From the NCBI RefSeq assembly GCF_902686445.1, contig NC_062221.1, positions 40,511,075 to 40,575,074 on the forward strand: DNA of 64,000 nucleotides, read 5' to 3'. Positions 1-10,075 of the stretch are shown one piece after another. The first letter of the stretch is position 1. Every line of letters starts with the position of its first letter. The notes under the pieces are model-generated. The model did no database searches and was not told the origin of the DNA. It was given only the letters and a program-made list of their open reading frames with translations. The DNA is from Sciurus carolinensis (lineage: Eukaryota; Chordata; Mammalia; Rodentia; Sciuridae). The translations under genes were made by a program, and so were the position numbers.

Positions 1-21
1 TAGTCATGTTCTAATAAGAAC

Positions 22-128
22 CAGCATGGATATGGAGGCAAACTAATCTCTGGGTTCAAATTCTACCTCTGCTACTCTCTAACCTTGGGAAGTTATTTAA
101 CAACCCTGAAACTATTTCCTAATTGCAG
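22..128 (+). repeat. MIR SINE, 5' and central part
   Basis: The stretch follows the MIR consensus: an AGCATGGA start, then 'TGGGTTCAAATTC', 'CTCTGCTACT' and 'CCTTGGGAAGTTATTTAAC'. This is the MIR core, including the remnant of its tRNA-derived head. It stops at about 128, where an LTR begins, and its 3' half reappears at about 1003-1085. The copy is diverged, as expected for an old mammalian repeat. Confidence 0.72.
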
Positions 129-370
129 TTGGTTAAAGAGTGTCCCCCACCCCCCCCAAAAATACGTCCATGTATTTAAAAATACCCCCATACCTGTAAT
201 ATGACTTTATTTGGAAACAAGATATTTCTTATGTAATTAAGGGTCTCAAGATTAGATCATCCTGAATTTATGGGCCTATTTTAAAACACATATTCTCAGT
301 GGAAAAAGAGCAGTGTTGCTAAAGAAAGGAGAAGGAAATCTGAAACCAAGGGACACAAAGGGGATGTTCA
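129..370 (+). repeat. MaLR LTR (MLT1 type), left part of an interrupted copy
   Basis: The order of motifs is that of an MLT1-type LTR of the ERVL-MaLR class: 'GTGTCCCCCA' near the start, then a 'GACTTTATTTGGAAACA' block, 'AGATTAGATCATCCTG', and an 'ACACAAAGGGGAT' block. It breaks at about 370, where a second LTR lies in the opposite orientation, and resumes at about 758. It is a non-coding solo LTR remnant. The subfamily (MLT1A/B) is uncertain. Confidence 0.68.
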
Positions 371-757
371 TGTGTCTTAATCTGTTTTGTGCTGCTATAT
401 CTGAATACCTGAGAATAGGAAATTTATAAAGCACAGAAATTTATTGGCTTACAGTTCTGGAGGTTAAGACGTCCAAGATCAGGAGCCAACAGGTTTGGTA
501 TCTACTGAGGACATTCTCTTCCTACAGTATGGCACTTTGCCTGCTGTGTCCACCCAAAGGATGGAAGGGTGAGTGCCCGCATAGCACAAGGCAGAAGGTC
601 AGAGAGTGTGCACATTCTCAAAGGCCCTTTTAAGGCATTAATCACACACAGGAGAGTGGAGCCCTCACTTCTTATTGGCCCTCCCTCCCAACACTGTCAC
701 ATTGGCAATTAAATTTCAACACAAGTTCTGGAGTGGATGAATGTCCAAACTTCAGCA
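371..757 (-). repeat. MaLR LTR (MST/THE1-related), inserted in reverse
   Basis: Read on the reverse strand this is a near-complete MaLR LTR. On the plus strand it begins 'TGTCTTAATCTGTTTTGTG', continues 'ATACCTGAGAATAGG', 'AATTTATAAAG' and 'TTACAGTTCTGGAGG', and closes with 'CCTCCCAACACTGTCACATT' and 'GAATGTCCAAAC'. These are the reverse complement of the usual 3' to 5' LTR blocks. It sits inside the MLT1 LTR of 129-1000. The expected 5-bp target duplication is only partly matched (TCATG against CTATG). Confidence 0.75.
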
Positions 758-1000
758 CTATGTAAAGGCAGAGGCAGAAACACAAGTCACACAGTCCCAA
801 GCCATGGAATACCAGCAGCCACCAGAAGTTGAGAGAGAGGCATGGAACAAATTCCACCCCAGAGCCTCCTACAGTCAATGGATCCTGTGAACACCCTCCA
901 TTTTGGACTTCTCGCCTTCATAACTGTGAAAGAATAAATCTCTGCTGTTTTAATCCATCAAGTTTGTGGTCTGTTATGGCAGTCCTAGAAAACTCATAAA
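758..1000 (+). repeat. MaLR LTR (MLT1 type), right part of the interrupted copy
   Basis: This part continues the LTR from 129-370: 'CAGCAGCCACCAGAAG', 'CCTCCATTTTGGACTTCT', 'AACTGTGAAAGAATAAATC', and the end block 'TTTGTGGTCTGTTATGGCAG'. The last two contain the polyadenylation signal AATAAA and the typical 3' end of an MLT1 LTR. Together the two parts make an LTR of the usual length once the insert is removed. Confidence 0.75.
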
Positions 1001-1002
1001 AT

Positions 1003-1085
1003 GTACCTCGCAGGTGGCTATGGAGATCAAATGAGATGACCAGAAGGCAGTTGGCCCAGTAGCTGCTTAATGAGAGTTAGCTCAT
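1003..1085 (+). repeat. MIR SINE, 3' part, continuing 22-128
   Basis: 'GTACCTCGCAGG', 'GGAGATCAAATGAGATGA' and 'GCTTAATGAGAGTTAGCTC' follow the 3' half of MIR (TACCTCATAGG, GGATTAAATGAGATAA, GCTCAATAAATGTTAGCT). The consensus position picks up where the copy at 22-128 ended, so both belong to one MIR split by the LTRs. Confidence 0.65.
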
Positions 1086-2318
1086 TTTTTCCCTTCTCTT
1101 TCTGTCCATTGAGAACTTAGGTTTTCCCTTCATAAAGATTCAGACTCACTATCGAGCCCCTGTTATAGGCCTGGATCCCCAGAACGCCATCTCTAGCACC
1201 TCCCGCCTCCTTCCTCCTGTTAGGAAATGCCGGGCCCCTCTCTAATGACGATGCATGTGCCAGTGTGTTTGGTGCAGGCTCTTCTCTCCTGTTTGCCTCG
1301 CTGCCTGGCTCTGCCACAGGGTGCTCCGGCTTCCTATGCAATGAGAGAGAAATGTGCCCTACAGGGAGGGTGGATTTGGGAGGCAAGATACTCATTCTCC
1401 GTGTGCTCATGTCACTGCCTCTCTGGGTGACAGCAACCGCTCTGATGCACAACCCAAACGAGCCCATGGATTCAGCATCCTTTTCCTTTGGGGCTTGCCT
1501 ACTCTTCATTCACTATTTTCTGTGACTGAGAGGTCAATATCAATGTATGAAAAGCCTCTCCAACCCAATTTCATCATCTCATCTTTTTCCCTTTAGAAAA
1601 AAGAAAACATATCACTTATATTTATTCTCTTTTTTCCCATTTTTATTTCCCCTGAAAGTTTCATTATCAAATGGAAAAAGAAAAAATAAGGAGCCAGACC
1701 TCATTCAAGTCCTAAATCAACTACTAACTAATGATATCTACATACCAAAAAATAAAACCCTCATAAAATATTGTGAAATAGAAATCTAATCTGAAGTCAT
1801 TTTTAGAATTCCATCTTTTTCTTCATTCACTTATTCAGGAAGAAGCTATGTACAAGGAGACACAGTCAGATTGTTTCACAGTGTTCTGTTTTCCTCTTGT
1901 TCCCCTAATCTCCTGCCTACAAAGTAAAGAAAAGCAGCAGTCATACTTTTTAGGCCTTATATAATTCCTCAAGGTACAATTAATGGCTACAGCAAAGGTC
2001 AAGCATTTTTGCTTCCCTAGAATACAAGCTTTAGAAACTAAATGGGTCTTAAAATCTTAATTATCCCCTTTGCAGAAAGGAATAAACTCCCTGCATCATC
2101 TTCCTTGTTTGAACCTAATTCAGGTAGGTAGTTTAATCATTTTCAAGCCATACTACAGTTAAATGAAAAAGAGCAGTAGAAAAGTGTCCCCTCTTACTGA
2201 AGTCATGTGATGTGCATAGAGATATGGTCCATGCTCTTACTTGCTGGCGGACTCTCACATGAGTACTGACAATCTCCAACATTCAGACCAAAGGAAAGGA
2301 GAAGAGAGAGTAGTTTTA
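1086..2318. other. Unassigned, no gene seen
   Basis: About 1120-1510 is more GC-rich than its surroundings and is open for 130 codons on the minus strand (1117-1509), but the translation has no domain, signal peptide or family I recognise. The remainder is AT-rich and I recognise no repeat in it. Confidence 0.5.
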
Positions 2319-2472
2319 TTAATTAGTTGCTATTTATCACATGCTCTTTTATAGGGGGTTTTCATAAGTCGAGGCTACTGATTCTCACTCTACCTGTAAG
2401 AGGTAGATGTTATTATTTCCATTTTACAAATGTGGCAACTGAGGCTTTAATAATGTAGGTCATCCATAATTG
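2319..2472 (-). repeat. MIR SINE, reverse orientation
   Basis: On the plus strand it reads as reverse MIR: 'TAATTAGTTGCTATTTATC', 'GTTATTATTTCCATTTTAC', 'AAATGTGGCAACTGAGGC'. These match the MIR blocks for AGCTAACATTTATTGAG, ATTATCCCCATTTTACAG and ATGAGGAAACTGAGGC. Confidence 0.7.
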
Positions 2473-4595
2473 GGCCATAAATAAATAAACCTGATATCTG
2501 CCTGTTATAACCTCCCCTTACCACTTGGAAAAGGAATCAGGAACAACCAAGAAAATTGGACATGGTTGTTTATTTTTAGGTGACCAAACAGCGTTAAAGA
2601 GAGATAGTTTCATTGTAAGCACAGCAAAAGAAAACTTCCTGGGCTTAAATCTGATTACAACACAATTTAAATCCACGGAAACTTCTGATATCAAAAGACA
2701 AGCTTTGCATACACCAGTTCTGAAAGCTTTGAAACCCTAGTCAAGAAGCAGCAGGTGTGAACTCCATTCAGTCACTCTAGAGGATGGCCACCCTCCCCCT
2801 GTGTCCTGGCCTGTCCAGGATCTTCCATGTGTCCCCTATTCTTCATTGGCTCAAGGCCCAACTCACTGGGGAAGGGAGAACACGGAAAAGATTATATGTC
2901 ATTTTTAAGGTCAAATAAAGCCTAAAAGTTCAGAAAAAAAAATCGAAGGTTTCCAGCACAATTTTCCTGAAATAAGAGTTCTTTGTGAGAATCAATAGCT
3001 TCTGTACAGTTACCTTAACCTGCATAGACTTATTTATGAGGAAACCCTGTGGGTTGGGGGACTGTCCCAAAGCAGATTCAAAACTTGTGTAAGAAATAGC
3101 TTTTTCCTTAACAGAGCTTGCAGTCTGGTAGGCAGGCATAGCAATCTATTAAAAAGCAACTACAATTTAACCCTCGCCATTCTGACAGTAAGTCTATCAG
3201 GAAAGAAGGGAAATCTGTGCAGGTTGGAAAAATGAGGGGGCAAAAGGAAGGGGGAGCTAAATTAAGATAGATATGGAAGGATGGGAAGGAGGATTTGAGT
3301 AGGGCAGAGAGGACAACTGGAATTGAAGAGAGAACTGTAAAAACTTACTACCATTTGTCTGGTAGGCAGAGAAGGAAATATTAAACGAAACCAATAAATT
3401 CAGAGTTGTCATGACTGGGTCTTTTTTCAGGCCACGACGCCCATTCACATCCTGTACTTAACTCACTTCCACCTTGACAGGCTCCTGGTGGGGGGAGGTC
3501 GGTAATCTCACATGGGACTGTTAAAGCCTTCTTTTACTTTCCACAAACGTATTTACCTACTTTCCACAGCTGTTTCTCACAGGAGGTAAACAAACTTTTG
3601 CTCCAAGATGAAAACATAATTGTCACCTATTTCAATGAAGAAGTGAAAGGGTGGTTGGAAGCTGTTGGCAAAGTGTGAATATCAGACCTCCTAGTGAAGG
3701 AGCAGAATCAGGCTATGCCAAGGCAAGGTACGGGAGACGAGACCTGGTAAATTTCCGCCATCTACCTAGAAAAGTGCCATCTGCTTGCGCTCACAAAATA
3801 CACATTCCAGTAGGCAGTAGCAGAACAAAATCCTTGGAAGCTTGCTTCTTCAACCAGAGATCTGCAGATACAATTACATACACAATATGCACCACAGCTC
3901 ACAAAATTTTATGACTGCATAGATTAGAATCAAAATAAGGGGTGGTGATTCTATGAAAATGAAAGTTTCCACCAGATTCTGGCATGGAAAACAAATAAAG
4001 TCTTTATAAATGAGAGATACTTTTCTTTTTCTTTTATAATTATGTCTATGATGAGAAGGAAGGCCAGCCACTGTCAGTCATTTAACTAGCTGACAATTGA
4101 TTGCACCAAAATCACCGGCCGATATAGGAGTTTCTTGGTCCTGTGTATCTTGGCTTCCTCTCCAATGTCTACCTCATCATGTCCTGTCCATTTCACCCTC
4201 TTGATCTTAGCACATCTAGTACCCCATTAAGAGTCCCCCTCAACATTCAACAGTGGCAGCCCAAAGAGAAGGTAAATAATAGAAGAGGAAAATAAACACC
4301 CATACTTTTTAAAAAAAGTCAACTCTGAAATGCCAAAAATTCCTATCAACTCTTCAGAATCAGAAACTATGTTTCATGTATCTTGGTTTATGCAACATTC
4401 CTCAGAGTAGCTGAGATAGAGGGCTCTCAAAATGTTTGTGCACACACACACCTGCAATTTTTACTATGAATACTGAGTTCAAATGACTCCTCTTTCTTTT
4501 TCAGTTAAATCAGATCACATCATCAAATCAGATTGATCCTCAAATATGATTCATTAAATATTTGGGAATAGTGAAGCCACTTTGAAAAGAAGTTT
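2473..4595. other. Unassigned, mostly unique DNA
   Basis: No coding frame above 90 codons and no repeat family I recognise. About 3225-3345 is rich in purines on the plus strand. A short CA run lies at 4440-4451. Nothing else stands out. Confidence 0.45.
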
Positions 4596-4785
4596 TTCTT
4601 GAAGTTTTTCTAAAAGTTAAACAGAGTTAGTATATGACTATCAATTCTAGGTACATAGCCAAGAGAACTGAAAATATGCCCACACAAAACTTGTTCACAA
4701 ATATTCACAGTAGGGCTGGGAAGATAGCTCAGTCGGTAGAGTGCTTGCCTTGTAAGCACAAGGCCCTGGGTTCGATCCCCAGCAC

Positions 4786-4820
<35 letters not shown>

Positions 4821-5315
4821 TCACAGCAGCATTATTCAAGGTAGTGAAATGGAAGCAACCCTAAAGTCCCTCAATAGATGAATGGCTAAACAAGATGTGG
4901 TACATCTATGCAATGGAAAATTCCTCAGTCATAAAATGGAATGAAGATCTGTTACATGTCAGAATATAGATGAACCTTGAAAGCATTTAGCTAAGTAAAA
5001 GAAGCCAGATCTAAAAGATCACATAATGAGTGATTTCATTTATTGAAATTCTAGAACAGGCAAATCCATTGAGACAGAAAGTAGATTAGTGGTTTCCAGG
5101 ATCTGGAATTGGGGGGTGGGGGACAGGAAAATAGAAGGTAGCTGTTGATGAATAGGAGGTTTCTTTTTGGAAGATAAAAATGTTTTGGAAGCGGATAGTG
5201 GTGACAGTTGTACAACTCTGCAAATGTACTAAAAAATACTAAATTTTATACTTAAGTGTGACTTGTATAGTATATCAACTATATCTCAATTTAAAAATAT
5301 TTAGAAAAAATATAT
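4596..5315 (+). repeat. Old L1 3' end (L1M type), split by an ID SINE
   Basis: The sequence follows the end of L1 ORF2 and the 3' untranslated region: 'CATAGCCAAGAGAACTGAAA', 'AGCAGCATTATTCAAGG', 'TCAATAGATGAATGGCTAAA', 'ATGGAAAATTCCTCAGTCA', 'GATGAACCTTGAAAGCATT', 'GTGGTTTCCAGGATCTGG', and an end block like 'CTATATCTCAATTT'. It is 5'-truncated and full of stops, so it is inactive. An ID SINE (4714-4814) interrupts it; the L1 reads through cleanly when the SINE and one target copy are removed. Confidence 0.8.
4714..4814 (+). repeat. ID SINE with intact Pol III boxes
   Basis: tRNA-Ala-derived ID element. The A box TAGCTCAGTCGG (4725-4736) and B box GGTTCGATCCC (4769-4779) match the RNA polymerase III consensus exactly. 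A pure run of about 31 A follows the core. The target duplication AAATATTCACAGTAG / AAATATTCACAGCAG (4699-4713 and 4815-4829) differs at one base. The intact boxes, long tail and near-perfect duplication point to a recent insertion. It is a SINE, not a tRNA gene: it lacks a foldable tRNA 3' half and ends in poly-A. Confidence 0.9.
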
Positions 5316-5478
5316 AGTTAGGATTTATGATTAGTTCTTTAATAATGAAAACTTTTAATATCCCAACTTTTTTTCTTTGTCAATAAATATTAGAAAACTT
5401 ACCAGAATTCTTACACTTACAAAAGAAACCTGAAAATCCTTTAACAAGTTGTTTTAATATTGAAATAGCAACAATTTA

Positions 5479-5722
5479 TAATGACTAACATTTATTGAAT
5501 AGTTACTAGGTACCAGTGAATGTTCAAAGTTCTTTACATGTTAACTCCTAAAGGCATTTTTAAAACTGTATGAGGTGAATACTTTTCTTATCCCTATTAT
5601 ATAGGAGGAAACAGAGGCCCAGAGAGCTTACCAAGGTCACAGGGCTAGTTAGGGTTGAGCCAGGATCTAAGCACAGAGAGCCTGGTTCAGAACTGACACC
5701 CTTGATCACACTCAATTCTGCT
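5479..5722 (-). repeat. MIR SINE, reverse, near full length
   Basis: Reverse MIR across almost its whole length: 'ATGACTAACATTTATTGAAT', 'CTTTACATGTTAACTCCT', 'GAGGAAACAGAGGCCCAGAG', 'CCAAGGTCACAGGGCTAG' and 'AGAGAGCCTGGTTCAGA'. It is one of the better preserved MIRs in the window. Confidence 0.82.
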
Positions 5723-6354
5723 TTTAATGCAAGGAGGACAGTGGATAGTGTAGTAGAAAGTGCTGGTTGAGTCACCCAAGATAGAATTTAGAGATTTGGT
5801 CTATTACATGAAAGTTCTACAAGCCTGGGGCTTTTTGTTGCCCACTTTCCTGCTTCTCCAGATATTTAAACCCAGAGTATGGGTTTAAATGTCTAAGTGC
5901 CCAGCCACTCTCAACTTCCATGACTATAACTAAGTCAATGAGAAACCAAGAAATTTTCAGATGCAGATATTCTATCATTAGTGTTTTGTGTGCAATATGA
6001 ACTTTGAACCTGGAATATTTTGTAGAAAACAACGAGGTTTAAAATTAAATGACTGAAATGACCTCAGAAGGTAAAGAACAAGACCAGCTATGGAGCGCTT
6101 TTTTTTTTTAATACAAAAAAAGAAAGAAAAGAAATTCTGTTCATTGTCTGTTTACTCTCTCATAGTTGAGAAATCTTTCCTTATATTTTTCCCTAAAATT
6201 TAATTTCATGATATTTCATTCAATCCTCATCAAACAAATATCAAAGGTCTCCTATATGCCAGGCATTTTTGAGGCATTAAGGATATAATAAAATAAAATG
6301 CAAAAAAGGATTTGCATTCATCAAAATAGTAGCTGTTGAAACCTAAGTTATGCC
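5723..6354. other. Unassigned, with a T/A run
   Basis: No gene. A T run followed by an A-rich run lies at about 6099-6130. About 6225-6300 ('CCTATATGCCAGGCATTTTTG') resembles a very degraded reverse L2 3' end. Confidence 0.4.
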
Positions 6355-6443
6355 TGTAGGACAGAGATTTTTGTCTATTTTGTCACTGTACCCCAAGTGC
6401 CTAGAGGAGCACTCAACAAATATTGGATGGATAAATGAATGAA
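6355..6443 (+). repeat. L2 LINE 3' end
   Basis: 'CTATTTTGTCACTGTACCCC', 'AAGTGCCTAGAGGAGCACTC' and 'CAACAAATATTGGATGGATA' follow the L2 3' end (TTGTTCACTGCTGTATCCCC, AGTGCCTAGAACAGTGCCTG, AATAAATATTTGTTGAATGA). Confidence 0.65.
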
Positions 6444-6543
6444 CCCCAAAAAGTAAATAGCACTTTTACTACATTGTGGCAAAGACTCTTAGCTAATCAG
6501 CAAGTCAGTTTCTACTTTGTCCTGGCTTAACATCTAGACTACA

Positions 6544-6912
6544 TGTATTAGTTTGCTAGAACCTCCATAACAAAATACCTCAGACTGTATAGCTTCAACA
6601 ACAGAAATTCTGTTCTCACAATTATGGATTCTAGAAGTCCACAACCAAGACAAGTTTGTTTTCTTCTGAGGCCTCTCTCCCTGGCCAGTACATGGCCACC
6701 TTCTCCCTGTGGCTTTACACAGTCCTTCCTCTGGGCTCACTTTCTCCTGATACCTCCCTCAGTGTCCTAATCTCCTTTTCTTATAAAGATAGTCAAATTG
6801 GTCTCATTTTGATTTAATTGCCTCTCGAAAGGCCCTACTGCCAAATCTGATCACATTCTGAGGTAGTGAGAGTTAGAACTTCAACATGTAATTTGGGGAG
6901 TGGGGGACAGAT
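6544..6912 (-). repeat. MaLR LTR (MLT1 type), reverse, near complete
   Basis: The plus strand starts 'TGTATTAGTTTGCTAGAACC', the reverse complement of the LTR 3' end. It continues 'AACAACAGAAATTCTGTTCT', 'GAGGCCTCTCTCCCTGGCC', 'GTCCTAATCTCCTTTTCTTA', 'AAAGGCCCTACTGCCAAA' and 'CACATTCTGAGGTAGTGAG'. The order and spacing are those of an MLT1-type LTR of about 370 bp. No internal retroviral genes flank it, so it is a solo LTR. Confidence 0.8.
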
Positions 6913-7380
6913 GTCCTTGCATTTAGGTGAAAACCAGTCACATGGCTACATACACTGGAATCTGAGTAGGAGTATGTTCTACTTCCTAGCCTGATCCATA
7001 AAAATCTCAGCACATGATCTTTCATGTTGCTTCCACATCTGCTGGCAGGATATGGACCCCCAAGATGATAATGGAAGCCATAAAATAAAGTTGAGAAAGT
7101 CACCAGTAGCCTGGGTCCCTGAAAATGGCAGAGGAAAACCTCACCACACACCACTGACTGGGGTCTACAAAGGACTTTAAAAATAAATAAATAAGGTTTT
7201 ATTTATTTGTTTGTTTGTTTGTTTGTTTATATGTGGTGCTGAGGATCAAACCCCAGGGCCTCACACATGCCAGGCAAGCGCTCTACCACAGAGCCACAAC
7301 CCCAGTCCCTACAATGGACTGTTACATGAAAGAAAAATAAATACATGTTGAGATATGTTTATTATAGTAATTAGTCTCCC
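6913..7380 (+). repeat. Probable old LTR fragment, host of a SINE
   Basis: 'GCCTGATCCATAAAAATCTC', 'GATAATGGAAGCCATA', 'AGCCTGGGTCCCTGAAAATG' and 'GAAAGAAAAATAAATACATG' resemble the 3' half of a MaLR/ERVL LTR with its AATAAA signal. The similarity is recalled, not aligned, and the family is unresolved. The SINE at 7177-7308 is inserted in it. Confidence 0.4.
7177..7308 (-). repeat. ID-derived SINE with (AAAC)/(AAAT) tail, reverse
   Basis: The reverse strand reads GGGACTGGGGTTGTGGCTC, a tRNA-like core, then a CAAA/TAAA-rich tail, seen on the plus strand as (TTTG)n. The target duplication CTACAAAGGACT / CTACAATGGACT (7165-7176 and 7309-7320) has one mismatch, which fixes both ends of the insertion. 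Confidence 0.85.
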
Positions 7381-8221
7381 TTAACCATATAACATCAATC
7401 ACACCTTCCAATCTCTTTAGTCTTCCCTAATAGCCTTCTGTTATTCCAGTTAAAAAGTTTTAACTGTATTTTTTAATATTTTTTCACAGGACAATGACAT
7501 CAATCATTTTTAATGTTCCTTTCTTCCGAATTTCTTTAGTTTCACTCTAAAATTCAGGCAAAGGCATCCAAAAACCAGGCAAAGGTCTCCTAATGCAAGT
7601 TTCACTGTGACAGATCGGCACATCACAGATTAAGGTCCTAAACATACTATGTACCATAAGATAATGTAAAGACACAAAAACTAGAGACATATGCTATTCC
7701 TAAACCTACTGTTTCAACTTCACTAAAACTTGCCCTGTGCAAGCTACCTCAGAGTTCCCAACTGCTGCTGTGGTTCACGTGCTAAAAATAACAGGGCACC
7801 AAGGAGTAGCTAGACAGGGCAAATCTGGACTGCAGGACTCTCTGGACCAGGAAAACATACAAGGTGAAGGAGGTAATGAAGGGGAGGTACCATTTTTCAC
7901 AGCAGTGATCCCAAGAGCAATGGGGAATCCAAAAATAAACATTGGTTGACTCCAGTGCCCTTGAACAAGTATGCAAAAGTCACTGAATACCAGAGCCAGC
8001 TAATCTAAATGCCAATCTAAACTTCTCTTCTGAGCTGCTAATGCAGGTGGCCAGAACTTTTACTTCTAAATAAGTTTACCAGAAGAAATATGATGATTTT
8101 TATATCACTTATGTTAGTAACAGATGCATCTGACCAATTCCAAAGTGTCTAAATTTTCTTTTAGGGACCCAGAAATATAACTCAGAGGTTGGGTGATGAA
8201 ATACAAGCAACAGCCTGCCCA
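7381..8221. other. Unassigned
   Basis: No gene. About 8160-8200 weakly resembles a decayed ID core but not enough to call it. Confidence 0.4.
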
Positions 8222-8440
8222 CTCGTTCCTTCTTTCTTCATTCCTTCCTTCATTCACTGAACATCATTACTCATGCCTAGTATGTGCCAGGCACTCTGCT
8301 AAGGATTAGGGAATACATGACTAGTAAAGTTCAGTCCTTCCCCTCAAAGATTTCACAATCTTGCGTTTGTGGAGGAATGGAAAAGGAAAGCACAAATAAA
8401 AATGTGATGATTATTGTACTGGAATTTTGGCAAGATATTC
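8222..8440 (-). repeat. L2 LINE 3' end, reverse
   Basis: 'CATTCCTTCCTTCATTCACT', 'GCCTAGTATGTGCCAGGCAC', 'TCTGCTAAGGATTAGGGAA' and 'CAGTCCTTCCCCTCAAAGAT' are the reverse complement of the L2 3' end. The part after about 8376 (rich in AAATAAA) continues the match more weakly. Confidence 0.7.
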
Positions 8441-9608
8441 TAAGAAGACGGAAAAGGAAACGATTAACTGCCCAACAGTGGAAAATGGAGGTGGAAATAA
8501 AACTATAAGCAAGACCCCCAAATAAGTGTCTATGACATAGACTTAATTTACACTTCTGTTACAAAAGAATGAAGCTTTCATCCAAACAGAGCTCTAACAA
8601 TGGAAAACGACTGCACTGTAGATACAAAAGCACAAAAAGAAATCTAGTCTTAGAATTTGGGGCAGAAGGCCCAAATATTCTTAATGCCCTTCTTGACCTT
8701 GTCTATTTCCTAAGAAAGTGTCCCCCAAGTTTCTGAGATATAGTTTTCCTCTGGTTATCTCTACCTTTCCCCAGTTAAATCTGCTCCCAAGATTATCATT
8801 AAAGTACAAAAGCATAATTCCTTAATATGATCCCCATTTCCAGGATATCAGATATCCTGAACTCCTTAAACATACCTCTGGACCTGTTAGGACACAATGT
8901 ATGAAAACAATTTATCACTCATCTCTTCCCAACTATACAGCCATTATCTTCACCCTGGCTGATGGGCATTTTAATTTTAGTGGTTCCAGAAAGACCTCTG
9001 AAGACAACAGACTTTTTAAAATAAAATAAAAGCAGGAACTGAGTCATGAACTTCAATAGCCTAAATTATATGTACTTTTTCATTTTATATTTTGACTCAA
9101 TTTACTTATAGCAAGTATCTTTTGTATTGGGGAAAATGAGTATTAGAGGTAAGATTGCTTTGGGTTAGTGAAATGACGAGTACTTTAAACTCCCTTCCTA
9201 AAAGTGACCAGGTCCCAGGTTGAGAATGCCATGTAAAACAACCTTTTCCCTGTGTCACCTTGCTCAGGTGGTCGGTTAAAACTACCAACACTTATTCCTA
9301 TGAAGAGGACATGTATCCAGTGGGAACTGGACTGAAGCCAACACATTAATTTCAAGTAATTCAGCTGAATGATTTTACTTGCTCCAAAGGCTGACTTGGG
9401 GCTCACAGCCAGTGGATGGTGGTGATGGTAGTGAGGTTTCAAATAAGACCCTTCACATCTACTAGTTTGGGACTAGGAAAAAAATTCTCAAATGACTTTG
9501 TTGAAGGTGAATTAAAGGTGAACCGAAGTTCCTAAAATGAAATGGCCTAAGCAGATAGCCATAATCTCATGAGTCAAAAGAAAACTAAACAAAACTAGTG
9601 AAAGGGAC
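8441..9608. other. Unassigned
   Basis: No gene, no recognised repeat; short open frames only. Confidence 0.4.
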
Positions 9609-10075
9609 TGTGGTAGCCAGACTCTAAGGTGGCTCCAGTGAGCCCCACTGCCTGGTAGTCACACCCTGTGTGATCCCCACCCACTGAGACTGGGCTGGAC
9701 TCAGTGACTCCATTCTAACAAGGAGAATAAAAAGTGACAGTATGTGATTCAGAGACAAGGTCATAAAAGGCCCATCTCCTTCATTTCCCCTGGGGGAAGC
9801 CAGTTGTCATATCATGAGAGTCCTACAGAGATGCTCATGAGGTAAGGAACCGAGGACTCCTCCTCATAGCCTCACGTGAATGACATTGGAAACAGATGTT
9901 CCCCAGGCTTCAGATGCCTGCTGGCCCACACAATATCTGGGACTGCAACCTCGTGAGACACTACCCTGCAACACAAATTCCCAGATTCCTGATAAACTAG
10001 AAGAGACAACAAATATTTGTTGTTAAGTTGCTGAATTTGGGAAAAACTTTGTTACACCACAACAATTAATAAAGG
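9609..10075 (+). repeat. MaLR LTR (MLT1-like), plus strand
   Basis: It starts 'TGTGGTAGCCAGACTCTAAG', followed by 'AGTGAGCCCCACTGCCTGG', 'GGGCTGGACTCAGTGACTCC', 'GGGGGAAGCCAGTTGTCATA', 'GACTGCAACCTCGTGAGACA', 'CCCAGATTCCTGATAAACTA' and 'ATTTGTTGTTAAGTTGCTGA'. This is the block order of a well-known MaLR-type LTR of about 450 bp. I am sure of the class and not of the subfamily. No internal retroviral genes are attached. Confidence 0.7.

Noticed and set aside
1117..1509. 130-codon open frame, minus strand
   Set aside because: Low-complexity Arg/Ser/Pro-rich product, open in other frames too, no recognised family.
4714..4787. tRNA gene with good A and B boxes
   Set aside because: It is an ID SINE: poly-A tail, target duplication, and no tRNA acceptor pairing. 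The same applies to the other ID copies.
8160..8200. Decayed ID SINE
   Set aside because: Only scattered matches to the core, no tail, no target duplication.
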